Below, piece after piece: positions 50,655 to 62,651 of a stretch of DNA of 64,000 bases. Below the pieces are notes generated by a model. It was given only the letters and a program-made list of their open reading frames with translations, did not search any database and was not told where the DNA came from. Every line of letters starts with the position of its first letter. Within the stretch, counting starts at the first letter, position 1. This DNA is from Nymphaea colorata. Its lineage: Eukaryota > Streptophyta > Magnoliopsida > Nymphaeales > Nymphaeaceae. The position numbers were made by a program, and so were the translations under genes. The DNA lies in contig NC_045141.1 of NCBI RefSeq assembly GCF_008831285.2, positions 11,086,106-11,150,105 on the forward strand, written 5' to 3'.

Positions 50655-51716
50655 AGTAAAACCTGGTTTTTGTGTTGGCATCTGTAATTTATTTTGGTTT
50701 TCTTTTGGAGTGCTTCATAAAAATAAGGTTTTATTTTGAAGAAAGAGATAATGGAACTTGCCCGTCGGTACGAGAATTGACCATTCCCAGTGCTTTTTAC
50801 CAGGATAATTAATCCAAGGGTTATGCTTATTCTTGGTGCACTTCATTTTTACTTAAACATCTTATTCACCCTAAATGCGGTGTGGTGCTTAGAAATAATG
50901 CTGAAGATTGATATGTCAAAGACTTTTATATGAGAAAAATTTAAAGTATCTTTTGAGAGATTAAACCTTTTTTATTGATAACCTTTCAAATTGAGAAATC
51001 TTTGCAAATATCATTTAAAAATCTTTGAAAATCAATGTGCGTATTTTGAAGATTTTCTTTTCGAATCAGTTTACCTACCTAGCTAGAACTTCATCTCATC
51101 GTGTTTTGGTTCTCATAGAGAAGTACTTGTAATCATTCATGAATTCCACAAGTGAATGCGAATGCAAGAATTTTATATGCTTAAAAATAAATTGTTCGTT
51201 CACACTATAACATTATTCTAAAAACATTCTTACCATCACATACATCTAAATTTTTTCACATTGCTTACATATTTTCTATCATTTCGTCATAAATTTTTTT
51301 GTAAAGAAAAAAAAAGTTTTTGAAAATTGAATGAGATTGTAGACTTCAAACATGATTTTAATATTGGGTCATCACTTGAGTTTTGATCTTAATAAAGTAG
51401 ATAAATGAAAATTAAAATGATAGGTCTTAAAAAGAGATACTTAGATGAATGAAAAAAAGAAAAGAAAGAGAAAGAGGAAATGATTTTGGAAAGAATAATA
51501 TATGTATATTTTATAAATACATATATGCACTAACACATATGATAATTCACAAAATGATTTTAAGCTAAAAGAAATAAAGAAAAAGAAAAAGAGAATTTGG
51601 AAACAAAGAAAGAAATATTTTAAAAAGAGAGAGAGATGTACATGTACATGTATATATATAGTTATATATATGTATATAAAATTTTATAAAAAAAAGATCT
51701 TAAATCGAAGAGATGA

Positions 51717-51718
<2 letters not shown>

Positions 51719-51799
<81 letters not shown>
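51719..51799. repeat. (TA)n-(GA)n microsatellite in repeat copy B
   Basis: About 21 TA units followed by about 18 GA units. The frame spanning it is an artefact. Confidence 0.95.
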
Positions 51800-51801
<2 letters not shown>

Positions 51802-52714
51802 CACACATATAAAAATTAAAATTAAGAGATAACTTGAAGCATTTTCGAGTCCAATTTTTTTTTTTTATGTAGGCCAGAGAGGAACTTAGGTTCATGAAAT
51901 ACTCTAGGCTAAGTCTTCAAGGTCTCATTAAAAAGGGTTCTTATTTTTTAAATTCTTTTAAAAATGAGATTCAAAATACTTTTATATGAGCATGTAAAGG
52001 AATTGGTATATTTCATCTACTACAATGAAATTTATTTCTTCTGCTATTGGGCATGAGAGAAAATCAAGTATATATGAAATAAAAAGTTATTGACATAAGA
52101 AAGCTCTAGTGGGATTCTTAATCTGGTGATTAAGAGAAATGCTAAACGTAAGAATGTTATAAGAAAACATTTTAACATGTGCACATTCGTGAGAGATTTC
52201 CTAAGTTGGAAAAATCTCAACATCAAAAATTAATGTTAATAAAGAAATTCTAACTCAAGCACTTATTCTTACCATTCATTCACATATTAATTGAAAAATC
52301 AATCAACTATACATGAACAACATCTCAAAACGAAACACACATTCAAGAGAAGGAAGAAAACATATTTCGATCTTAGAATGAAATTTTGTTTCACCATGTT
52401 CATGTTCCCGGTACACTCAAGAATAGCTCTTGATTCTGGAAGGAGTTTTTAGAGTTATCTTGTATCACTATCAAGAGATGAAAAAAGGAAACACAAAGAA
52501 AAAAAATGATTGAGATATCGACTACATACCTCTAAATAGACCAGTTGGAGAGATCTAAGCCTCTTCCTTGAATTACATGAAGCCTTCCTAAGTGAGCCAC
52601 CAAGGTATTGAGTATGTCTCCCTAAAATGTCTCCTCGTGCTCCCTTAAAGATAGAAGTTGAAGAAGAAGCTTGTTCCCAAGGTTAGAGAAAAAGAAGACA
52701 AAGAAGATAAGAAG

Positions 52715-53299
52715 CAATGTCACCTGGGTGCGTTTCCCAGGAGCTCGCACCCGCACCGACGCGTTGCGGGTGCGGGTGCGCTCCAGGTGTGCACCCAATC
52801 CGCACCCGATGATGAGGCGCACCCAGACCGCACCCAGGGGAGTTGGATCAAGTTCCGAGTCGAAACCAAATCCAAACCAAGTTCATCTGCGTGTATGGTT
52901 TGGATCTGGATCTGATTTCGGGATAAAACCAGAGTAAAAATCCACAAAATCAAATCCCCGTCGGCCGGGGCATCTAATTTAATACATCTATAGATATATT
53001 ATATGTTCTCTTTTCTCTTTAAAAAAAAACGATACAGGACTAAAGAATGGTGGCTTTCATAAAACGATCTGTTTGCCTTTTTTTTCAAACATTTCTTTTT
53101 TGATTTTTTCCCACTATCATAAAAATGTATAATTTTAATTGTGTTATTCAATTTCTACGAAAAATTAATAATAATAATAATATTAATATAATAAAATATC
53201 TTCACCGCACCGCCGCACCTAATTTTTTTGAGATGTGCTGCACCGGCACCGGCACCCGCACCGGCATCGTCACCCGCACCCCGCATTCAGGTGACATAG
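52715..53299. mobile_element. Small CTAyGTCAC-family element, copy 3 (585 bp)
   Basis: Starts CAATGTCACCTGGGTGCG and ends, on the other strand, CTATGTCACCTGAATGCGG. Flanks ATAAGAAG at 52707-52714 and 53300-53307 match 8 of 8. The left block is an array of GGTGCGGGTGCG/CGCACCC motifs, the right block likewise, around an AT-rich core with (AAT)n. Copy A of the host repeat lacks it. Frames at 52622-52953 are GC-block artefacts. Confidence 0.75.
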
Positions 53300-53422
53300 A
53301 TAAGAAGATAATGAGAAAAATGAAGAGAGAGAGAGATGAAAAAACTCTATGCCTTCAAATAAGAAAGCTCTAGAGGTTCCTCAATGGTTAGCTCATTTTA
53401 AAGAGAAAAAGTTTAAGGAGGG

Positions 53423-53430
53423 TATTTATA
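53423..53430 (-). promoter_or_regulatory. TATA box in repeat copy B
   Basis: CTATAAATACCC on the - strand at the position equivalent to 22737-22744 in copy A. The nested element now separates it from the donor-like site. Confidence 0.4.
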
Positions 53431-54099
53431 GAAAGTTTTGAAGCCAAAACTCAAAATTTAAATTTTTTTGAATTGAGTAAGATTTTCATGTGAATTTTAG
53501 TTTTTTTTAATTATTTTTATTTTTTTTAAATAAGTCTTGACCAAAGAAGATTGCCCCTTACCCATGCAAACACCCTTCTGTGGGTGTTGGCAGGGCTAGT
53601 GCCCACCCAACATGTTAAAATCGCCTCCTTTTTAGCCCAAAACAGGGCACGCGCAGGGCGCAAGCCTTGTGTTGGATGTGCCAAGGCATGTTGCTCTCAA
53701 GCACTGCTCAGCCCGAGCACACAAGTGGGGGCAAAATGTCCCCTATTGTCTCAAAAATGAGCCAATAAGGGTGGCCTTTGCCTCCCTAGCCTCCCAAGAT
53801 GGGTCCCAACTAAAATTAGTTTAAAATTTATTTTAAAATGTATATTTTGAAGGGTAAAAGGATCTTTTTCAAAAAAAAAAAAAAGTGAGACTTTGCTTTG
53901 GGTTATTCCGAACTTGTTTTGGATGCTTCCATACTTGTTTGGTCGCGAAAGCATTCTGATCGATGCCCAATGCTTGGATCAAGGGTTAGATGAGTGTTTT
54001 GGGCTTAAAACATATTTTTAAATTTTGGCCCAAGGTTGGGATGAAAATAAAATGAGGGTTCGCGTGTGTGTGTGTCGGTGCTAGATAGGGTTGGAAATT

Positions 54100-54400
54100 G
54101 TTATTTTGATCTCGAATTAGGATTTTGAATTGAAATTCTTGATTTGGATCTAAACTTTGGTTTTGGATTTAATTTGGATCTAAGGGCGGCTTTATGGATC
54201 CATCTTCTTAATTTGGACTTGATTTTGTCTATTATGGGCTTTGGCTTCGTATTTTGGATCAATGAGTGAACTTTAGATATAGGACATGAATTTTGGTCTA
54301 GATCTTGACCTAAAGTTGGATTTTGGATCTAGACCTTTTATTTGAACCCAGGTATGGATCTAAAGGTCTGTTTTGGACTTGGATATGGGTTTGAAGTCTG
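54100..54400. repeat. Degenerate TTTGGATCT-type low-complexity array
   Basis: TTTTGGAT, TTGGATCT and AATTTGGA motifs recur many times over 300 bp without a fixed period, probably an old short-unit satellite. Confidence 0.55.
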
Positions 54401-54579
54401 TTTTGTGGCGAGCTTGAGCATAGGGTCCATAGTTAGATCCAAATTGCTGTAAAAATAACCGAAATTACCGAGATGATGTTTGAATATATGGAGTATAATC
54501 TTTTGAAAAAATTTGAGGTGATAACATCATCCAAGCATAAAAACTAGCTTTAAAATCTAGTAGGACATATCATCCAAAC

Positions 54580-55032
54580 ATGCCCTTAATGGGGTGTTTT
54601 TTTTTTTTAATAATTTTGAAAGAACCGTCTAGAAAAGATTATTTATATTTCTTAGCTCAGGTGAAGAATTTTGCTAGATTTTTGTCATATAATGATACAA
54701 GTTTCCATAGGAAGAAAAATTATTTGTGTTTAACATGTGGGTGTCGTTTATGGGGTGTTTGTTTCACCTGTAACGAGATGGGACTTCCTTTTAAAGTGAA
54801 AGTATTATTTCAGAATCCTTTTCTTCACCTTGAAAGTATTAATCTTTACTCACATAGGCCAATGGCCTTGCAATTGCTTGTGAATGACAATGTAAATGTA
54901 TTGCCACCTATGAGTAGTAAATGCAGCCATAAGTTGGCGGTGGGAGGGTTGTACATTCAAGGCCACCTTCCTCCCATCCCTCACACCTCATTGTCCACGC
55001 AAAATGTCACAACGGTATTAAAGCCAAGTTAG
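54580..55032 (+). CDS. Unrecognised 150-codon open frame (doubtful)
   Basis: One of the longest uninterrupted frames outside the two genes. The product would start with a hydrophobic stretch (MPLMGCFFFLIILKE) and has several Cys residues, but no domain is recognised and there is no sign of introns or of a promoter. It may be chance or a transposon fragment. Confidence 0.12.
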   Translation: MPLMGCFFFLIILKEPSRKDYLYFLAQVKNFARFLSYNDTSFHRKKNYLCLTCGCRLWGVCFTCNEMGLPFKVKVLFQNPFLHLESINLYSHRPMALQLLVNDNVNVLPPMSSKCSHKLAVGGLYIQGHLPPIPHTSLSTQNVTTVLKPS

Positions 55033-55646
55033 TTATTGTGAGTCGTAAGAAAACTGTGTTAGTGTTCATGTTGCCAAATGATCTGCTAAGCAAGGTTTCA
55101 TCATGAGGCTCCACCAAGATGATGACATAAGTAGGAAAGAGGCAAGGAATTAGTGCATTATTAAAGACTGAACTAGTTGTTGTTGACAATTCGGGCAAAT
55201 GGATGCCAACCAACATTAGCATGTTGAGCCGGACATTGGACGAGGCTGCCTAACTCCTTAATAACTCTTAACAAAGGAATTGGTAGGTTGTTATGGTGTC
55301 CTTGGCTTCAATAAGCACCCCGGTGGTGGAGGATAAAGTGCAAGTACGAATTCCAGATCATGGAGTTTTTAGAAGTTGCTGATATATGATGTTGTTTTGT
55401 AATAATAATAGTTCTTTAATGTTTAATGCATATACCCTGAAGATTGAGACATATCTATGGAGCACTGTTTACGCCAAAGTTAGAGCAGATTCATAAAGTA
55501 TTATAATAGTTTATAACAACAAACTGTTCTCATTGCTAAATGGTCTTCAAAATAATAATGGTGCTGATTAATATTTCTCATGGATGATGCTTGTTTCTCG
55601 AAGTCACAAAGACCAATATGGTTCAAAGTTCAGACTAACTTTTGAG

Positions 55647-55841
55647 TAGGGACGGAGCTAGAAATTTTTCATGAGAGAGGCCGAATTAAAGTTTTTAATT
55701 TTTGACAAGGACCGAAATATCAATTTTCAAAATTTTTATATAAGACAAGTGAAATTTTCTAAAATTTACATGCAAATTTATTTTATTTTATTTTTGAGGT
55801 GGGGCCAAGGCCCTTGCAGGCCCCCCTTTTCTCCGCCCCTA
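55647..55841. mobile_element. Small hAT-like element (195 bp)
   Basis: Starts TAGGGACGGAGCTAG and ends, on the other strand, TAGGGGCGGAG. The right end GCCCTTGCAGGCCCCCC...CTCCGCCCCTA is typical of a common plant MITE. Flanks CTTTTGAG (55639-55646) and CCCTTGAG (55842-55849) match 6 of 8. Confidence 0.6.
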
Positions 55842-57314
55842 CCCTTGAGCATTGCATAGGAGACATTGGCATCACAAAGGGAGAGCTTGGAAAACTCTAA
55901 TTAATGCAACAATAATGCCCAAAGGAAGAAAATGGAAAAGCTTATGAAAGGCCACTCTTTCCATTCCTCATCAGCAATTGACCATTGGCCGTCACTACCC
56001 AGCTCCAGAGATGAGCAAAATTCTTGTTTGTGTTTGGTGAGCCCATGCACAATTGAGTGAAACTAGAATGGTAGGGATTATGTTCCTAGTGTTTCATGGC
56101 CATAGAGATGGAAATGAAATTCATGTTGTGAAACTACTAAACTAAACTGAAAGGAAACTCATACACAATGACCACCCCTTCACCAATTTTTTAGACTGAA
56201 GCCATGTGCAAGGAGAATGGTAGTCCTTCTCAACGAAATAATGAACCCAAATCACAATAATCTTGGTAGCTGTTGTTTTTATTATCATTGTTGTCATATT
56301 AACCAAAATAGAATATGCAACTCAGGTGATCATAAGATATCCCCTGAGACCCCAAAAGCGATATACATAGGTTAGAGAGAGTCATAAAAGGGAGCGAAAG
56401 TGCATTTACCAAAACTTTGGAGTAATTCAGAATTTCAGAATGTGAATTTTGGAGTGCGAAAGAACATGCCGCCCAGAAGCCTTTCCAAGCCTGAACCTTC
56501 CTCCGTTCTAGTCTAGGAATCATGAAGTACGTTGAAACGGTGGCATTTCCATGGTTACTTTATGCCGACAACCCAACAGCAAAAAAGACAAAAGAAGTGT
56601 TACCACACTGTTCCCTAGATAAGAATTTTGGTCTACCTTGAAATTTATTCCAAATGGTTATCAAATATGAAATTCCAGTTCTTTCTTTCTACATAACTTG
56701 TTAAGGGTTGTTTGGATGACAGCTCACAACTGAGTTTTGGGCAAAACACTGTTTGAATAATTAATCTCAAAACTGCGTTTTGACAAAATTCATTTTTAAC
56801 AAAAAAAAAAAAAAACTTAAAAAACATGCCATCTTTCTCTATGAGTTTTTTTCAGATGACAGGTAGTTATGTGCACTGGCGTGTACTATGCATAGCCCCT
56901 GGTAGTGCATGTCTAAAGAGTACGTATCATATACATGAGTTTACTGATGTATAAGGTGCACAGACCTCTCTATATAAAACCAACTTTCGCACTTTGTGTA
57001 AAAATAAGTTTTTGACATGCCACCCAAAAATTAAAACCATTTATTATAAACTATTTAAAATATTCATTTTTTTTTTCAAAACATGATTTTAACAAAACAA
57101 TCAAACCTTGTCCCTTTAGACATCGTTGGCATTTTGGATACTCGTTCAGGTAGGCCATGTCTCATAGTAATCTCACTTGATGATTCGGTTGAGGCTGGAA
57201 GGGGGTGTCGGAAGGGAGCCTTTCCTCAAATTTTAAAAAGTTTAAACATTTATATGTAAATATAAAAAAAAATTTCTATTATTCGGTATCTGTTAAAATT
57301 TTGAAAGTGTAGTG
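55842..57314. other. Intergenic region without recognised genes
   Basis: AT-rich; short frames only (56299-56523 and 56645-56827), without family resemblance. Confidence 0.35.
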
Positions 57315-58842
57315 TTAAAGTCCTGATAACACTGGAAACATTACCGTTATGAAGTCTTGTCCGCAGCATCAAGAGACGAGAAGAAGTAGGGAAGTTTTAG
57401 AAAGAGCTCTTGCGCCTTTAGAGGATCCTATTTAATTAAATGAAAGGGTCGGAGATTTGCCTGTTTTCGTTTACCACATGGGGAAGACCATGTATAAATG
57501 AGCGGTATAGGAATTTGTTCTAAGTTGATTATGCGTCAACTCTCAGTATATAAAAAAAATTATACATCCTAAAATATCCTAATCAATTGAAAAATGAAAG
57601 CTTTTTGTAAAAATAAGAAAATATAACAAAAAGGTTAAAATCCATGAAAAATATTTTTTTGAAAAAACTTTTAAATACCTTGACTCCCTTTTTTTTTCCA
57701 AGCACGTATCTATTTCATGCAACTCTTTCTCAAATTTGTCTCATTTTCTCCAAACCTAGTTATACTCAACATACTGGTACATGAATTTTCATGCATAATT
57801 AATAGCTAAAATACCCATATTTCACATTAAAAACCACAAAAATAAAAAGATTATTTTTTTAACAAATTACCAAAATGCCTTTCTTTCCTTTACTACCACA
57901 CAACTTTCTCTCCTTTTTCCCTTCTACTTTCCACCTAAGCCCCCTCCACTCTGCCATTTGTATCAACCCAACTCCTTCCATCTCTACCAAAATCGCCACG
58001 GGTGCCGTTGGAGCTGCATGAAAAAAAAAGGATAACGTACAATTCATTAATTTGTATTTTAACAATAATAAAAATATTAAAGTCCTGATAACATTGGAAA
58101 CATTACCGTTATGAAGTCTTGTCCGCAGCATCAAGAGACGAGAAGAAGTAGGGAAGTTTTAGAAAGAGCTCTCGCGCTTTTAGTGGATCCTATTTAATTA
58201 AATGAAAAAGAACTTTGTAACAAGGGTCGGCCATTTGCCTGTTTTCCTTTACCACGCGTTAATATGGGGAAGCCCATGTGTAAATGAGCGGTATAGGAAT
58301 TTGTTCTAAGTTGGTCATGTGTCAATTCTCAGCACATAAAAAATTATACATCCTAAAATATCCCAATCAATTAAAAGATGAAAACTTTTTATAAAAATAA
58401 GAAAATTTAATAAAAAAGTTAAAATCTATAAAAAAAATACTTTTTTAAATCTTTAAAAGACCCTAACTCCTTTTTTTTTTTCCGACGCATATGTGTTTCA
58501 TGCAACTCCATCTCAAATTTGCCACTTTTTTTCTCAAATCTAGTTATATGTGCTATATTGTGGACTAATTTTTGTATGTGTTAATAACTAAAATATTCTT
58601 AGTTTACATTAAAAAAAATTTTATAAAAAAAGATAAAAATTAAAAAAATTAAAAAAAACATTTCTTTTTAAAAAGTTATCAAAATATCCTTCCCGCGTCT
58701 TCTTGGCACGTACAACTTTCTCTCCTTTTTCCCATGCACTCTCTTTCTCTCCACCCAAGCCCTTTCTCTTCTGCCATTTGTATCAACCCAACTCCCTCCA
58801 TCTCTACTAAAATTGCCATGGGTGCCGTTGGGGCTGCATGAA
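57315..58842. repeat. Tandem duplication of an approximately 710-770-bp segment
   Basis: Copy 1 (57315-58021) and copy 2 (58077-58842) both begin TTAAAGTCCTGATAACA and end GGTGCCGTTGG(A/G)GCTGCATGAA. Similarity runs throughout, with small indels. About 55 AT-rich bases lie between the copies. Matching - strand frames (57859-58134 and 58668-58865) arise from the duplication; they have no recognised domain. Confidence 0.85.
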
Positions 58843-60074
58843 CTCCTCTCCGCCATGGTCATCATTGGAACCGCTGCTGATGCTCATCTCTCTTTGTCTC
58901 TTGTCAACCCTTTTCCTTCTCCTTTCTTCTTCTCCTTCTTTCTCCACCCTCCACCATCTTCTTCTTTGAGTGATTCTGAGTGGGTCGTACATTTCAGTAG
59001 TGCATGGTTCTGAGTGAACCACAGTTTAGTGGAACTCCCATGCACATTGCATCGACGTCAAAATAAAATACAACGAACCAAGTAACCTAACAACTCAATC
59101 ACATGCTCTTCGACGAGACATAGGAGCAAGCGGTCTCAAGAACGGATCCATTGTTGTTGCTAAAGCCTACATTTGTTGTAACATGTATTATTTCCAAAAA
59201 TATGCTATTAATGTCCATAGGAACATAACTTTTTTAATGGTTACAGAGTGTGGAATAATAAGAAAAACCATTGAGATAAATTCCAAGTTGAAAGAACTCC
59301 ATTGTGAGATCAGCTATAAGATGTGTATAATGGGCCTTTAACAAGAGTAATAATTTGTTATTATCTGTCCAGAGGCAGATTTAGGAAACAATAACAAACT
59401 AACGAAATGAGTTATTCAAATGAGTGCCATTAAAAGGTTATGGAAATAGAGTGTTTATTAATCGTAGCACACACACACACACACACACAAAAACACACCT
59501 GCGCACACTGAGAACTAGATTTCAACCTTACTTTAGGCCCCAATAAGGCGTTGAAGCAACCATTACAAGCACTCACAACGGCATCAAAATTGGTATTTCC
59601 TTGCACTGCATTGCTTAGTGCCCGAGCTCGACAGTCCCACGTATCCGGTAGAGAACCCATTGCTTAGCTCCCATCTCCACCGTTTGAGCTTCACTAGCTC
59701 CAATCTCTCACTCTCTCCCTCTCTGAAACCATTTTTCTGAAACCACTGCATTGCCAAGAGCTTCAATTGTTTTTTAAAACATCCTGAGAATCGTATTTTT
59801 CTTGCTGGTTCTTTGGTGGAGAGACGGGTGGAATGGGTCAAAAACAATGAAAATGTGCAAATCGGCGGATTTAAAATCTGCGGAATAGATATCCACAGTT
59901 TGCTTTCCTTTGGATCTCATGGGTAGATCCGACCTCGGTTTTGAGATCAAAGGTAATCAAACATGGCCTTGATGAAACAATTTTGTGCATGCACCTTATT
60001 AACCATCAGTTAAGCTTATCAAACAGATAATAATCAGTCTAAGCTGTTCTATATTATACTATATATACATATAT

Positions 60075-60113
<39 letters not shown>

Positions 60114-61270
60114 CCAAGAGAATTAAGCCATGTAAATCAGTATAGCAGAGTCCAAAACAAAATGAGAAGAAAAATAAGTAGAAAGAGATTAAATAAACAA
60201 ATGGCACAAGGCTACAAAAAGAAAGGGGGTTGTAGGAGGAGGCAGGAACCGCACCCGTTCATTCCAAATGCATCTCAATGCAGGAACCCAGTAACAATAA
60301 GGCGAGTTCTCATGATATGTGGCTGAACAACTATGAATAGTATTATGTAAGAAGTAACTATGAGTTGCCTAAACAACTTAGTTGAACGTTCCTACAGTAT
60401 TACATATAAAATTTCTTTTTTAATTTATATTTGTAACTTAAAACCTTGTGAACAACATGGCTTCCACATAGTCTTCATTAATCTCTCTCTCTATATATAT
60501 ATGTGTTTGTGTGTGTGTATGTAAACTTTGTGCTATCATAGGTATGACAGTTATCAGGTAGATAAAAGTTAAAAATCAGTCACTAAAAAAAACCATAACA
60601 TGAGAATTAGTGACGGTTTATGATGCATCCATGGTTCATGGTGTTTTGAGTGATGATTTAGAATGCTTTTGGCAAAATATTATTAATTTTTAGCTCTATT
60701 TATATATAATTAATTAATTACCTGATGCGTGTACAGGTAGTAATTTTGAAGCAGTTGCCGCCCAAGAGAAATACAACCTTGTCTCTACAAATCTTGATTA
60801 GATATGAGCATGTAAAATTCAAAATAAACACATACGTTATCCTCATTCAGTTCAATATGAGTCAATAAAAATATTGAAAGCCAATAGTTTTTTTAACAGA
60901 ATAATGGCTTAAGATGGTAACAAAGACCATCAGCCTCAACTTCAAAATGAAACTAAAAGAAAAAACCAAACATAATTAAATAGGTTCGACATTCTTTTGA
61001 GGAAGGTGAGCGGTCCAATTGTTGATCTGCCTTTAATTCCATTCCTCCCCAATGAGAAAACCAAACGAACACCAAAGGGGCCTTTACACTTCAGTATCTT
61101 TCGAGTAGTTACCGGATTATTTATCATGTCCAACTTCTATGTCTTATCAAATACACTGTCAATAACGAAACTTGCACGATCAGCAGAGACAAAAATTCAG
61201 AAAGATGTCACATCCACGGATAAAACTTTGATATATCCTGTTATGGCAACAAAGAACATAGTTCGATAGG
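58843..61270. other. Intergenic region without a confirmed gene
   Basis: Holds (AC)n at about 59467-59490 and (GA)n at about 60075-60110. A - strand frame at 59660-59500 (MGSLPDTWDCRARALSNAVQ...) is continuous for some 50 codons and ends before a possible GT donor, but I cannot match it to a family. A + strand frame at 60997-61269 is likewise unmatched. Confidence 0.35.
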
Positions 61271-62638
61271 CAGCGCAGTAGTAAGCAAAAGGGTAAGAAG
61301 TGGCAAGTGCAAATCGTTCCCTATAGGTGCTCAGCCCATGTATATCCTCAGTCCACCAGGAATAGAGAGATACCTTGCACTTTACAGGGCAACAGAAGAC
61401 AAACTGCGGGAAAGGCCTTACCACAGAGAATACACAGCTAGACTCGCCCACCTTCAAAGTCCACGTTGAACAGTTTTCTGCCAGCAGGGTATAAGTTGAG
61501 TGAAGACATCCGGAAGTTGCAATCCATTGCTAATACTGGTATACACCAGCCACGAGGTGTTACTTTCGTGCTAGACAAGGGCAGCCCTAATCAAGTTAGA
61601 CCTACTGTTCGGGCAGAAATACAAACAGCTCCTCCTAAGGTTACTCCTCAGACACCAATCAGGTCAGAAGGTAATCAGGCCTCATCGCTTCTACCAAGTG
61701 TTGGAGTTGATTCACTTGTGCAGAAATACAAACAGCTCCTCCTCAGACACCAATCAGGTCAGAAGGTAATCAGGCCTCATTGCTTCTACCAAGTGTTGGA
61801 GTTGATTCACTTGCGCAAATTGAGAGTCTGACCTCTTACAAACAGATATTTATGGGCTTAGAATGACAAGCCATGGCTAAAGAGGAAGAGGAGGATGAAC
61901 AAGAAGTTGAGAGTCTGACCTCTTACAAACAGATATTTATAGGCTAAGAATGGCAAGCCATGGCTGAAGAGGAAGAGGAGGATGGACAAGAAGATCTTGC
62001 CGGGGACAAAGGGGCTGCTATGAGCCACTAGCATGGGCAACTAGGGACAACAACGAGTTGATTCACCTCCAATGCTTCTCCATGACCCATGACAGCATGT
62101 ACCCCACACATGTATCGAAGGATGGGATCGATGGATCCTTGATGGGAGGGTCTGAATCGGCTGGTAGAGAGGGATGCAGTCTACAATCCACCACGAGTGA
62201 CTACTTGCTAGTTAGTTCAAAACTCAGCCATCTGAATATAAGGACTGTCAGCGCTACTCTTGAGCAATTCGACCATAGAATGATGAAATGCCTAAATGCT
62301 GGAAATCTGAGTGTCACGAGCACTCGTTATTTCCCTCGACTTGGGACTATTCTTATAAGGGGCTGAAAGAGAGAAGTCTAAAATTTGCAGACCCAAACAC
62401 TCGTGAGCAGACAATGGAGTACACGGCAGTGGCACCAAACCTTCAGCAGGTTGAGAGGCAGCATTCGCCCAGCACGTTAGAGCGGGAAGAGATGCCATTG
62501 GAGGGCATGACTAAGCCGGCCAAGATGGAGAAGACACCGTCAGCCACGGATGGAGATGAGGATATCTTTTCTTGGGATCCAGGTGGGAGAGTCTACTACA
62601 TGAGGACCTCGACGGAGCCTCAGGGCAGACTCCATTTT
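61271..62638 (+). mobile_element. Probable internal region of an LTR retrotransposon
   Basis: Denser in longer + strand frames than its surroundings (61466-61831, 62058-62366, 62288-62710) and placed directly upstream of a polypurine tract. None of the frames shows protease, reverse transcriptase, RNase H or integrase motifs, so it may be a non-autonomous or heavily rearranged element. The left end is not defined. Confidence 0.35.
61616..61960 (+). repeat. Two adjacent tandem duplications (about 100 bp and 85 bp units)
   Basis: First pair: GAAATACAAACAGCTCCTCC at 61616 and 61724, units of 108 and about 96 bases, differing by a 12-base insertion in the first. Second pair: GAGAGTCTGACCTCTTACAA at about 61822 and 61909, each ending in a GAAGAGGAAGAGGAGGATG purine run. 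They lie next to each other in the same + strand frame zone. Confidence 0.85.
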
Positions 62639-62649
62639 AAGGGGGAGGG
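62639..62649 (+). other. Polypurine tract
   Basis: AAGGGGGAGGG immediately before TCTGTTACGGGCC, the classical placement of the plus-strand primer next to a 3' LTR starting TG. Confidence 0.45.
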
Positions 62650-62651
62650 TC

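Larger units (their letters stand above)
50655..53565 (-). mobile_element. Dispersed 2.3-kb repeat, copy B
   Basis: Second copy of the repeat at 20540-22885, same orientation. It is longer because of the 585-bp element at 52715-53299 and has grown a (TA)n-(GA)n tract at 51719-51799 where copy A has shorter TA runs. The - strand TATAAATA box (53423-53430) and donor-like AG|GTATGTAGTC (boundary 52530) are conserved. Confidence 0.65.
53566..55646. other. Intergenic region with low-complexity TTGGATCT sequence
   Basis: Includes the degenerate repeat at 54100-54400 and one unmatched open frame at 54580-55032. The short GC-richer part at 53540-53760 has no recognised function. Confidence 0.35.
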
